From Chloranthus sessilifolius (lineage: Eukaryota > Streptophyta > Magnoliopsida > Chloranthales > Chloranthaceae), in the NCBI GenBank assembly GCA_021018995.1, contig CM037593.1, forward strand, positions 42,421,810-42,485,809: DNA of 64,000 nt. Reading direction: 5' to 3'. The notes under the pieces were generated by a model that saw only the letters and a program-made list of their open reading frames with translations, was not told where the DNA came from and ran no database searches. Made by a program: the position numbers and the translations under genes. The stretch's first letter is position 1. Each line of letters starts with the position of its first letter. Positions 1 to 10,165 of the stretch are shown here, one piece after another.

Positions 1-103
1 TACTAGTTTAAGCGGTAGAATATTCAACCACTCTTTTAAGCAATAGTCTATTTTCTATTGCTATAGTTGTATTTTCCTCATTTTGACGTAGTGAAAAAAC
101 TTA

Positions 104-251
104 AATGGCACCAGTTATCTTTCATGGTCAAGATCAGCTACTATATTCTTGGGAATAAATAAGTTGGATTAAATTTATTGGACTGTCACGAAGCCGAAGG
201 ATGACGACCTGAAATTTGGAGATTGGCAGAGTGAAAATTTAACAATGATGA
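104..251 (+). pseudogene. Copia E Gag, N-terminal fragment
   Basis: Translation from 104 gives NGTSYLSWSRS, then WTVTKPKDDD and KFGDWQSEN, the usual opening of a copia Gag (N-G-x-N/S-Y-x-x-W-S followed by a W-x-x-E/S-N stretch). One in-frame TAA lies after INKLD. The frame ends at the left edge of element A and continues at 13016. The first hundred bases are AT-rich and show no clear start codon. The fragment is non-functional. Confidence 0.75.
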
Positions 252-659
252 TGTGACAGCTCGGATTTCTGCACCCGAAAACCCGTGCCATCAGGATCAT
301 GCTCTAGATGATCTTTGGAACACATCAAAGAGTGTTTGCTCATCTAGCAGAAATCAAAGCAGACACTGTCCAGTAGTGCAAGATCGAGTCATCATATAAG
401 GCTGAAAAGAAATAAGGAAATAAAACAATGCATGTATATCAAAAGACTATACATCCTCCAAAAGGAACCAAGAAGAACCACTGGTGATGGACATCCATCA
501 CCCAAAACAATGGTTCCCGATAGTAGCTCCTATAGAATGTATATGAATACAAGTATAACATCTATAGTAAAAATACAAAAAGGTGGCCACCAGGCGCGCA
601 GATAATCCAAAATACAATCCAGGTATAGGACCCAAAACATAAAACTAATACCCAAGCTG

Positions 660-767
660 CTAATAAATCTCGTCAACAGGGGTGTCAGTGTCCTCCTCTG
701 CCTTAGCCTCCGGCTCGGGTTGGTAGTCAGGATGGTTCTCCGTGCTGGGAACCCTAGCCTCAAGACC
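660..767 (-). other. Conserved acidic open frame in the A 3' LTR
   Basis: The minus strand encodes about 35 codons ending in TAG at 660-662: LEARVPSTENHPDYQPEPEA, then an E/D-rich run and DTPVDEIY. It has no nearby ATG and directly follows an acceptor-like CATAG. Corresponding frames occur in element C (39567-39695), the A 5' LTR (shortened in frame) and, more distantly, in the LTRs of element B, all sharing the core D-P-x-Y-Q-P-E followed by acidic residues. Coding status is unproven; joining it to the candidate exon ending at 1413 would place a stop just upstream. Confidence 0.45.
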
Positions 768-1412
768 TATGATATTAAAACAAGGTGAGCTACCATCTAA
801 GCTCAATAGAAGAAATTCAGCTAAATTTTCATCTTAATTGTAAGGCATGGTTGCTGAATATAACTCAGACAGATAAGCAATGCAGAATACAGACAATTGG
901 AAAGATGCAGACAGTTAATCAAATATACAGAACTTGTAATAACAGACATAACCTCAGAGTTTTCAAGATGCTTGACAAAGAGTACTTAAATGACTTAAAA
1001 TAGCATACTCAAGTAACTCCCATAAATATAGCACGTGGTAGCCAGGTGTGTGTCGATGGGTAATCCCAACCATCGTCATTCAATGAACAATTTTAGGAAT
1101 GCAACAAAGCTTCATCTAAGGAGCGCAATTGTGCCGAGGAATTTCAAAAGCCGATGCACGAATTTACCAGTCACGGATATACCGCCGAGTCGGTGGGATT
1201 CGTCAAATAGATAAACTTAAAATCGCATGAATACATATCATAATAACAGGAATCAGATGACAGATATCAGATAATAGAAATCAGAGGTGATGGAACTTTC
1301 ATACATATGCAAGATATAATTTGGAAAATAAAATCAGAACATGCCTCAGAACATAGAAGCTATGAACCCATGAGATCAAAAATAAATACAAGTTCGGTTG
1401 CATTTTCCCTAC
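767..1412 (-). other. Candidate leader intron in the A LTR (GT...AG)
   Basis: On the minus strand the donor-like CTGAG|GTAGGGAA (1412) and acceptor-like ATATCATAG (767) bound 646 nt. The donor motif recurs in element C (about 40352) and in both LTRs of the different family B (26220 and 35450, CTAAG|GTAGGGAA), which argues against chance. In the A 5' LTR the GT is mutated to TT. This is inference from sequence only. Confidence 0.35.
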
Positions 1413-1564
1413 CTCAGATCAAGTCTTTCTAAGCAAATCCAAAGCTTTTTAAGATGTTTAGACTTTGACCTAGATCATATGTGTAGTATTCTAAGTGTCA
1501 AAACAGAAATTGATACACTGCCTAGCAATGTTTTTCCCAGAAAACCAATACAGACAAAACAAGG

Positions 1565-2305
1565 GAATTTGATCGATCAATCTCCATATTTGATCGATCG
1601 GATTCACATCTGATCGATCAATTCCCTCATTTGATTGATCGAATGCCTTCCCCAAAGACAGAAAGAACAGGCGAAACTCAATCGATCAATCCCTCTATTT
1701 GATTGATTGGTTTCACATATGATCGATCAATCTCTTCATTGATCGATTGGATTTCTCAAACCTACACAGCATGAACAAAAGACATCTAATCGATCAACTC
1801 TATGGTTGATCGATCGGATTCTCAAGTTGATCGATCAATTCCCACAATTGATCGATCAAAACTAGCATTTCAACTTCTTCAGAACAAAGGACCATTGATC
1901 GATCAATCTCATCATTGATCGATCAGATCCTCAATTCAATCGATCAAACCCCATGTTTGATCGATCGGGTCAAAAACTTAAAAAATATACCTCCTGTTTC
2001 ATAGTGTGTTTATAAAATTTGATCGATCGAATCCCTGATTTGATCGATCAATAGCTCAGTTTGATCGATCAATTCCCAATTGATCGATCAGTTCAAACCT
2101 GATCGATTACTTCTAAATTTGATCGATAAGTTCTAAATTCGATCGATCAAACCACCAGTTTGATCGATCGAGTACATCGGGCTCTCACTTCTCAAGAATT
2201 TCACCCTTCTGTTTCATAAGGGCCATTATAAAATTCGGTCGATCAACTCCCAAGTGTGATCGATCTGATTACAGACTGATTGATCAATTCTCAATTGATC
2301 AATCG
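1565..2305. repeat. GATCGATC palindrome array in the A 3' LTR
   Basis: About 28 copies of TTGATCGATCAA or near variants (GATCGATCGG, GATTGATCAA), spaced roughly 18-30 bp apart with variable filler such as ATTCCC or CACATC. The core is its own reverse complement. The same array sits at 11545-12290 (other LTR), 40505-41255 (element C) and 4945-5190 (internal, upstream of the extra ORF). It lies between two candidate splice sites. Confidence 0.9.
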
Positions 2306-3029
2306 GATTTGATAGTTAAACAACCATTAATGGGGTCTGTTGAATTCAAACCCTAACTCCCATAATTCTTCAAGAACTATTCACACACACATAAATGCAT
2401 ATTTGTTACACCTAACCCACACAAAACCCATAACAACTCACCTCTTCCGATGATTGTTTTGTGGCTCACGGCATCCTAGGTCCGCATGGGTTTAGGATTC
2501 AAATCGGTGAGATCTCCACTTTGAGTTCTCCGATGAACCGGAGACACAATCCACACACAGGCGCGTATTGCTCTCCCAAATAAATTCGACGTACACCCCG
2601 TCGATTGACTTACGCTCTAATTAGAAGATCAGGAATCTAGGGTTTCTCAAGATGGGCTTTCTCACAGAAGGAGTCTCCTAGCAACTGCTTGAAGGTAAGG
2701 GTTCAGAGCAAGAGCAAAGAGAAGAGGGATTGGGCATTCTAACCTTTCTTCTCTCTTAAGCTATTAATGAAAATATCCCAGATATTTCCATGTCTTAAAC
2801 ATTCACTCCGGTGTTGAGCGCTCACACACAACACACGTGTATCTTATTCTACCAACAGACCTAATCGCACCTCGGAGTTGCGTCACAAGTGACAATTCAC
2901 ATCACATGCCTATAGATTACAAATTTTCAAGTTAATAATCTTTTATTTAAATTTTAAATTTATCTCGATTTCCGTGTTAGGTATGGATACCAAAGCAGTT
3001 AGGAGGTTCAGAATTTTAGAGTTGTCACA

Positions 3030-3045
3030 TTCTCCACCCCTTAGG
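3030..3045 (-). other. Element A polypurine tract
   Basis: On the minus strand the bases next to the 3' LTR read AAGGGGTGGAGAA. This is the expected purine-rich primer for plus-strand DNA synthesis. Element C has AAGGGGGGGAGAA and element B GTAGGGGAGAA in the same place. Confidence 0.75.
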
Positions 3046-3240
3046 AATTTTTATCCTCGAAAATGTCAGGGAGTCCCAGACAGGTCTATGGTGTACCCTA
3101 ATCCTAATGTGAAGAACAACGTAGAAATAAGCAGTCAAATATAGCATACAATACTAAAATAGGTAAAACAGTGATCGAATATCGCGTACAGAGCAGCAAA
3201 TCATAATCATGCAGTAGCAAGCGGGCATGCAGAACATAAT

Positions 3241-4716
3241 TTATATGGGAAATAGAATGATATAAATACAGATATAATTATTAAAAGAACATATAATAGC
3301 ATAGTAATTAACTGTCGGCGGAGCTGATGATCAACCCGGCTCCGTAGGTATAGCTGGTCGGCTTGGTCTGGGTGGCTTAGTGCAATAGTCCCGCGGGTCC
3401 ACAACATGCTGGCGGGCATGAGCTAGCATCGGAGTAGAAGTGGTATCATACGAATGCTACATCAACAGCCCGAGCATCCCCTCTTGATAGTCCAATCGTC
3501 GATGCACCTAACGATGGAACTGCTCCATCCCGTCCAACTGCTCGTGAAGTCTCTTGTTGTTTTCATTCATCACGGCAAGTAGGGTTTCGAGAGTCAGGGT
3601 GGAAGGCTCGGGTCTGCGTGAAGTAGATGCTCGTGCAGGCTGGCGTGAAGAAATGGGGGCAGGTCTAGCAGGTGCCTGGGGCTGAGGCGGACGGTCAGGC
3701 TGCGCCTCCCCCACATCAGGAGCTCTCTCAGCAGCCTCTACTCCCGCCTCTACTAGAGGAACCTCCTCCTCATCCGGCAATCGCTTGACCAAAAGATTGT
3801 AGCTTTTGATCCAATTCTTCAGTAGAAAGACCTTTATGTTGTCGTTTATTTTGGGCTCACCAAGAGCCATGTTGTACGCATCACGCACGGAGTTATATTG
3901 CTCTACCATGCTTGTGATCAGATGTGCGTAGGACATCTCTCCCTTAGTCTTTACCTTCCTTGTCAACCGATCAAAGGCTTCAAGCATGCCGTCTATAATA
4001 ACATCGGCGACGGAGAACCAACAGTTCTCAAATGCGGAGAAAAGAAATTGTTGTATGATGCCCGTATGCTCTAACTGATGTAGAAATGGGTAAATGACAC
4101 ATTTGACATAGGTGTCAAACATCCATAGGATATCGGGTAACTGGGTCCTCTTGACCAATTGGCTCGATCCATGCAAACCATGGGTCATCTTAGCGATGAC
4201 CTCCTCAAGGGGCACCTCCTTGATGTAAGGAGCCGCCAAACCACACGTCGCCAAGTACCCAGATGGGCATTGCATGGAGGCGACGACGTGGAATTGGTTG
4301 AAACAATATTCCAACCCATCGATTGTGGTAACCATTTGATGGCGGCTACCATCCCGTCGGAGGTGTTGGTAAAAGAGATGTACTATGCGTGGGCAATAGT
4401 AGTCATGGAAGGTCTTTAACATGGGCTTAAGCCCAAGTTTCTTAACATACTCAATCACCTAAGCCATTTCGGGATGATCGTAAAAAAGAGTGGGGGTAAA
4501 ATCTTGCTTGGCCAAAAAGCTTTTGGCATTCTAAAAAACTTTTGGCAACTCACATTCGAGAAGTGGTGGTTGGGGCGGGTCAACGGGTGGCACAAGTGGT
4601 ATAGTGGGTGCCACGGGTTGCACAATTCGTGGTGCAGCCGGCTCTACGTGCGGGGTGGGTGCACGAGCCCGCGACGTAGGAACTTTGCGTGAAGCATTCT
4701 TCGTGCGCAGACCCAT
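3241..4716 (-). pseudogene. Extra ORF of element A between chromodomain and 3' LTR, unknown function
   Basis: A single frame of about 492 codons runs from ATG at 4716 (MGLRTKNASRK...) to TAA at 3241, broken by TAG at 4531, 4459, 3508 and 3457 and TGA at 3331. Several TAGs stand where the element C copy, or the context, has or suggests CAG (Gln). The protein has a Pro/Ala-rich basic N-terminus, a central globular part (LGLKPMLKTFHDYYCPRI, MVTTIDGLEY, APYIKEVPLEEVIAKMTHGL), a Pro-rich linker with DRPPQPQAPARPAPI, and a polar helical C-terminus (LETLLAVMNENNKRLHEQ). I do not recognise an enzyme. Its layout recalls the 'putative plant transposon protein' type found in plant repeats, but I cannot confirm this. 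No signal peptide or membrane segment is visible, so it is not an obvious envelope protein. Confidence 0.7.
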
Positions 4717-5400
4717 GGTGTACAAATGAGAAAACACAAGAAAAATCCTATGGAATTTGAAAAATTTAGGGTTTACTGTGCTAGGGATCCGAAAAGCGAT
4801 CAAAGGAATCGAGAAAGTGGAGCTCCGACAGTCATGAGTTGTCGGAAATCAAGTTCGAACGTAAGGAAGATAATGTGCTCTCACTCGATGCTCTCCTTTT
4901 GATCGTTCAAATGAGCCTATTCAAAACCCAGCGCCACTTAAATCGACAGATTCAATCGATCAATGCTCAATTGATCGATCAGATTTGCAACTTTAAAAAG
5001 CCCTAACCCGATAGATTGATTGATCAATCCCTTATTTTGATCGATCAGATTCCAAAGTTGATCGATCAAAAACCCAATTTGATCGATCAAATAGGTTTGA
5101 ACATAGATTATAAGGTTGATCGATCAATTTCTCAATTTGATCGATCAGATATTATTGATCATCAAACCCTCTATTTGATCGATCGGATTTAATAGTAATG
5201 CTATTTTCTAAATTTATAGGTTTAAAAGACCTTTAAGTTTTGCTATAGTCCAACGGTCAAACCATCCAGTCATAATATCAAGTTAAGCACTGTACATAAT
5301 CCTAAAACATGCTTAAAGGATTTAATAAACCCACAGTACACCATAGAAGTAAATCCAAACATAAAAAGTACCTCGCATATCAGCTAAACAAATGCGGGTA
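4717..5400 (-). other. Spacer between pol and the extra ORF of element A
   Basis: No gene. It contains an 11-copy GATCGATC array (4945-5190), an inverted repeat at 4824-4846 (arms TCCGACA/TGTCGGA around a TCATGA centre), an AAACCCTAAA motif near 4770 typical of plant 5' leaders, and an acceptor-like TTCCATAG ending at 4748, 32 nt before the ATG of the extra ORF. It looks like a leader for a separate transcript or a spliced subgenomic RNA. This is inferred from motifs only. Confidence 0.45.
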
Positions 5401-5862
5401 CTATTCGCAAATTTCAGCTTCGCGCTCCCAGGTAGCCTCTACAGAAGAGTGATTCCTCCACTTTATGAGCACAAGTGGGATCATCTTAGTCCGCAAGACC
5501 TGCTCCTTACGGTCTAGAATCTGTATAGGTTCCTCTACCAAAGTCAAATCCTCTTGAAGCTCAATCGGTTGAAAGTCTAGGACGTGCATTGGATCCTTCA
5601 TGTATCTCTTCAACATAAAACCGTGAAATACATTATGCATGCTTGCCAATTGTGGGGGCAGAGCAATCCGGTACGTGACTTCTCCAACCCATCCAAGTAC
5701 TTCAAAAGGTCCAATATAACATGGACTTAACTTCCTACGTTTCCCGAAATGCATTACACCCTTGGTCGGTGAGATCTTGACAAAGACTTTGTCTTCGGCC
5801 TGAAAATATGTGTCAACCCCATACAATTTGAGCGGATAAGTAACATAAAGCATTGAACACAA
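5401..5862 (-). pseudogene. Element A integrase C-terminus and chromodomain
   Basis: The frame encodes the integrase C-terminal SH3-like part (VFVKISPTKGVMHFGKRRKL, LSPCYIGPFEVLGWVGEVTY, ALPPQLASMHNVFHGFMLKR) and then a chromodomain-like end (VLIKWRNHSSVEATWERE). Chromodomains at this position define chromoviruses and target integration to marked heterochromatin. The W-x-x-H/N...A-T-W-E core is present. Upstream (higher coordinates) the frame is lost by a frameshift near 5870. Confidence 0.85.
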
Positions 5863-6990
5863 TCAAGTATACCTGAAACTCAACTTGTGTTCGATGAAGA
5901 TCGGCATAACTTTTCTAGCGACTTTCAGCAACTCTCAATCTCTCACAGATCAATCGAACTATCTTCGTTGCACTGTCCACGATATCAGGTCCCAAAATAA
6001 GTTTCTCACTGACTTCCTCCCAGTTCAACGGAGATCAACACCATCATTCGTATAAAGCTTCGTAAGGTGTCATCCCAATACTGGACTGATAACTGTTATT
6101 ATAAGCGAACTCAATCAGAGGCAAATGCTGATCCCATGACCCATGAAAGTCTAACATGCATGCGCACAACATATCCTATATGATCTGGTTCTCTCTCTTA
6201 GTCTGCCCATCTGTTTGCGGATGAAATGCTGAGCTGAAGTCAAGTCTGGAGCCCATGCCTTCCTGAAATCTTTGTCAGAACTGTGATGTATAAAGTGGAT
6301 CTCGATCACACACAATACTGACCGGTATACCATGAAGTCTGACTATCTCCTTCATATACTGCTCTACAAGCTTACTGGCAGTGTACATAATACGGTATGG
6401 CAGAAAGTGTACAAACTTAGTCAGTCTATCTACAATGACCCAGATGGCATTATATTTCCTCAATGTCCTCGACAATCCTAATATGAAATCCATAGAAATG
6501 GCTTTCCATTTTCATTCCGGCACTGGTAATGGTTGCAATAACCCTGCAGGATTCCGATGGTCTACTTTCACTTGCTGGCAGTCCAAACATTGAGACATAT
6601 ATTCTATAACATCTTTCTTCAATCCTCTCCACCAGAAGCTCTGCTTCAAATCTTGATACATCTTGGTACTCCCAGGATGTATAACATGCGTTGACTTATG
6701 AGCTTCTTCTAAAATAGTATCCTTGAGGTCCTTGTTAGTAGGTATGAACATCCGATCTCAAAATAACAAGGTACCATTATCTTTGATGGAGAAATCCGCT
6801 CTGATCCCATTGATCACATCCTTTCTAATGGCCATAAGCTCATCATCAATCATCTGGAGCTTACGTATGTTATCGAACAACGTGGGCTGCATCACAATGG
6901 TAGCCATCAGCACTCCTGAACCTCTGACATCAAACCGTGTATCATATAAGGCCAGGTCCTCTAGTAGATGCCATCTCTATATCCTGGTGA
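5863..6990 (-). pseudogene. Element A integrase, broken
   Basis: An HHCC zinc region is visible at 6512-6751 (HKSTHVIHPGSTKMYQDL...CLDCQQVK). The catalytic core shows the first Asp (WVIVDRLTKFVHF) and second Asp (DRDPLYTSQFW) at 6275-6493. The third catalytic site, normally DGQTERVNQ, reads DGQTKRENQ near 6200, so the catalytic Glu is Lys. Further on, [20 protein letters not shown] is intact. An in-frame TAG and frameshifts split the domain. It is inactive. Confidence 0.85.
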
Positions 6991-7584
6991 TGAGATATGA
7001 CAACTGGACCAAAGATTTCCTGCTCAAAACATCCGCCACAACATTGGCCTTCCTAGGGTGATACTGGATGGAATAGTCATAATCCTGTAAGAACTCCATC
7101 CATCTGTGCTGTCGCATGTTCAAGTCCTTCAGGGTGAAAAGATACTTAGACTCTTGTGGTTGGTAAAGATATCAAACGACTCACCGTATAAGTAGTGCCT
7201 CCAGATTTTCAATACAAAAATCACCGCTGCTAACTCTAGATCATGAGTCAGATAGTTCTTTTCGTGCTCCTTAAGTTGTCTAGAGCCGTACGCGATAACT
7301 TTCTGGTGTTGGTTGAGGACACAACCCAAACCACTATAAGATAAGTCACTATATATAGCAAAGCCTCCTCTACCAGAAGGTATAGTTAGCACTGGTGCTG
7401 TAGTCAAACGCGTCTTGAGTTCTTGAAAACTCTTCTCACACCGATTCGTCCAATCAAACTTAGCATTCTTCTTTGTGAGCTGAGTAAGCGGACTTGAGAG
7501 TTTGGTGAAACCTTCTACAAATTATCTTTAGTATCTTGCTAATCCAAGGAAACTACGGACTTTGGTTACCGTCCTCGGTTTTTC
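6991..7584 (-). pseudogene. Element A RNase H, broken
   Basis: The frame 7129-7407 encodes [14 protein letters not shown] (first Asp), [11 protein letters not shown] (Glu) and IFTNHKSL. The usual catalytic Asp of TDHKSL is Asn here. After a frameshift near 7130 the sequence continues with [20 protein letters not shown]. The order after RT and before integrase is the Ty3/gypsy order. Confidence 0.85.
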
Positions 7585-8550
7585 CTACTTCACTACGACT
7601 TCAATCTTAGTTGGATCAACTGTTATATCCTTCTCAGAGACAACATGACCTAAGAAGCTGACTTGGTCAAGCCAAAACTCACATTTACTGAGCTTTGCAT
7701 ACAGCTTGTGATCTCTGAGAGTTTGTAGAGCCATGTGCAGATGTTGTTCATGCTCTTCTTTTATCCTTGAATAGATGGGAATGTCATCTACAAAAATGAC
7801 CATAGATTTATTCAAGTATGGTTTAAACACTCGGTTCATTAGATCCATAAAAGACGTCGGTGCGTTCGTCAACCCAAATGGCATAACCAAAAATTCATAG
7901 TGCCCATATCTGGTTCTGAACACCGTCTTCTGAATATCCTCTGCTTTGACTCTCAATTGGTGATAACCCAATCGTAAGTCAATCTTCGAAAAGAACCTTG
8001 CCCCTTGTAACTGATCAAAGAGATCATCTATTCTTGGCAGCGGGTAACAATTTTTAATTGTCAACTTATTCAACTGACGATAGTCAATGCAGAGTCGCAT
8101 CGAACTGTCCTTCTTCCTGACAAACTGTATTGGTGCTCCCCAAGGAGACACAGTAGGTCGAATAAAACCCTTGTCAAGTAATTCTTGTAGCTGCTCCTTT
8201 AATTCTTGCAACTCTGCAGGAGCCATGCGATATGGAGCTTTAGATAATGGCTCAATACCCAAAACTAGATTGATAGCAAATTCAATCTCCCAAGCTGGTG
8301 GTAGTCCTGGTAAATCCTCAGAAAACACGTTAGGGTACTTGCAAGCAACATTAATGTCAGAAATAACATTCTTCTCTTCCCGTTGCTCTTGCAAAAAAAC
8401 CATATAGCCACTGCACCCATTCTTCATCATCTTCGCAGCCTGAATAGCTGATATAAACGGTATTATCTTAGACTTCACTATGAAAAATCTAAATGACTTC
8501 CTCTTGAGAGGGCAGAAGACTGATTTTTTGTAAGCAATCAACGCTAGCAT
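7585..8550 (-). pseudogene. Element A reverse transcriptase
   Basis: A long open stretch of 321 codons with the classic Ty3/gypsy RT blocks: [95 protein letters not shown] and the catalytic box [10 protein letters not shown]. It then enters the thumb ([20 protein letters not shown]). This is the best-preserved domain of A. The frame breaks near 7585, before RNase H. Confidence 0.9.
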
Positions 8551-8559
8551 GGTAAGCGG

Positions 8560-8751
8560 ATAGCCAGTCCATCCCCAAGATCACATCGAAGGCTACCATA
8601 TTCAGCAATATTAGGTCTACTCGAGTTTCCGACGTAATCCCTAAACGTGCTGAGAACATCGACATAATGAAAGAATGCGTAGATCCAGGGTCAGTCAGTA
8701 CTCTCGCTTCAGTCTCACATATGTCTTGCTCTTGACGTATAGGAAGAGTAC
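8560..8751 (-). pseudogene. Element A protease, exon 2 side of the intron-like segment
   Basis: The translation after the candidate acceptor starts TLPIRQEQ and reaches ARVLTDPGSTHSFIM. The aspartic-protease active site, normally D-S/T-G, reads D-P-G. It continues [20 protein letters not shown], the conserved strand pair of plant Ty3/gypsy proteases, before RT. There is a frame change near 8555. Confidence 0.8.
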
Positions 8752-8897
8752 CTTAGTTTATATATCAAACCTACACAGTCATGCCTGTAATCTAATATGT
8801 AGTAGTCACTAATTTTTCCTATGTATTAAAATTTACTAACACATTAAAAAATATTCGAAATTAATGACATAATTGAATTCTCAAAGCGTAATGATAC
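8752..8897 (-). other. Candidate 146-nt intron between gag and pol of element A
   Basis: On the minus strand Gag reads TSNDVIQG with donor ATTCAAG|GTATCA at 8897. The AT-rich segment ends ATATAAACTAAG at 8752, and the next exon continues in frame after the split Gly codon as T-L-P-I-R. Without removal, TGA follows five codons after the donor. Element B has a 182-nt segment of unrelated sequence at exactly the same codon (31949-32130). GT...AG ends, phase 1, plant-like AT richness and a shared position support a spliceosomal intron. Confidence 0.7.
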
Positions 8898-10165
8898 CTT
8901 GAATTACATCGTTCGATGTCAGAGCATCAGTCGCGGTGATGGCATATGCTTGACCTTGAACAACAGGTCAAGAGAATCTCTGAGTAGATATCGATCCAGC
9001 CCTCTCCTTGCTCTCTTTGCTCTGCTCTGGGCAGTTCTTAACCATGTGGCCCATCTTGCCACATCTGTAGCATGCCCCCATCTCTCTCCTGCAGTCCTCT
9101 GTCTTGTGTGGCTTTACACACTTTGCACATGACAGGGCCAGAGCGAAAGATGAGACCCTAGAAGATCCCTGCACTACTGAAGCTTCGCTAACATAAGAAC
9201 CAGACGATTTGAATGGCCTGGAAGATGCAGGTACTGCTGGCCTCTGATATGAACTCGGCCCTGAAGATACATTGATCGAGAGTGAGTAGGGTATCTCGGA
9301 GGTTTGGAGAATCTAGCCCTCTTGTTTTGCTCAGGGTCCTGAGATTGTCCCTGAAATGACCTCTCTTTGTTTTGCTTGTCTCTCCAAGCAAACTACTTCT
9401 GATTTTCCTCCTCTGAAATGAGAACTTTAGACATAATTGCTACATATGTCTCCAACTCCCATATGGCCACTTCTCACTGTATGTTTGGCCTTAAGCCAAG
9501 TTGAAACTTCTGAGCTCGCATCGACTAGGTGGCCACGTGTTGCGGAGCAAACCTTGACAATCTATCGAACTCTGCGCTATACTCACGCACTGTCATAGTC
9601 CCTTATTCTAATTTGATAAACTTTACTTCCCACTGATGCCTCACAATCTTGGAAAAGTACTTGTCGTTGAAAGTTTCAACGAATTTGGCCCAGTCCAAGG
9701 GACATTGGGAAGCTCTTGTTCACGGTGCCTCGATACCGATTTTCACCAAGACCCCGCTTCCCCATCAAGTTTGAAGGTTGTCCAACGCACCTTCTCCACA
9801 TCAGTACATTGAAACACTTCAAATAGTTTCTCCATCTCTTCTATCTAACCCTTGGCCTCAATAGGATCTGTTTGACCCGAGAAATTAGAAGGTCTCATTC
9901 TCCTAAACTCAGTAAAACCACCGAGTTGGTGAGGTGGCCTAGCTGCTTGTTGATTTAAAGCAGCAGTCTGCTAAGCTACATTGGCAGCCAAAGCTTCCAA
10001 CACCGGCTCCATTCTACTATCACCGCCTCTTCTACCACTTCTAGGTCCTACTTGAACAACATTCTCATCCGATAAGAACCCCAATCCCCTAGATGTACCA
10101 GTAACATCAGGAATCTCTCACAATGGGACTTCTCTTCCTCCACTGCGTCCACCTCTGAACCTTGG
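8898..10165 (-). pseudogene. Element A Gag
   Basis: Near the C-terminus (8968-9174) are CAKCVKPHKTEDC and the zinc knuckle CYRCGKMGHMVKNC (CX2CX4HX4C), which binds genomic RNA. Upstream, the capsid part is recognisable in fragments (WTTFKLDGEAG, VREYSAEFDRLSRFAP) between 9400 and 9850. The N-terminus around 10050-10160 reads GGRSGGREVP and DVTGTSRGLGF. Stops and frameshifts occur throughout. No intact ATG was found in the matching frame. Confidence 0.75.

Larger units (their letters stand above)
252..3029 (-). repeat. Element A 3' LTR
   Basis: 2778 bp, bounded by TGTGACA...TGTCACA, matching 10277-13010 and the split LTR of element C (39172-41591 plus 62178-62567). Reading on the minus strand it holds a leader-like stretch with AAACCCTA near 2640, a strong donor-like GAAGAG|GTGAGT at about 2442, the GATCGATC palindrome array (about 1565-2305), a second donor-like GAG|GTAGGG at 1412, and an acceptor-like CATAG at 767-771 followed by an acidic open frame. 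Confidence 0.92.

Noticed and set aside
530-763. 77-codon minus-strand frame starting at GTG in the A LTR, similar to 39425-39685
   Set aside because: It is an alternative frame of the acidic segment; the acidic frame is the one shared with family B.
785-1003. Open frame of 72 codons on the + strand, with a similar one at 10759-10977
   Set aside because: Antisense to the element, inside an LTR, and the similarity only reflects LTR homology.
1565-2305. CRISPR-like array because of regularly spaced repeats
   Set aside because: Plant retrotransposon LTR context, variable short palindromes, variable spacing, no cas genes.
3508-4458. Treating the 316-codon frame as a complete gene starting at GTG
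   Set aside because: Frame continuity to 4716 upstream and 3241 downstream, plus the C copy, show that both ends are created by nonsense mutations.
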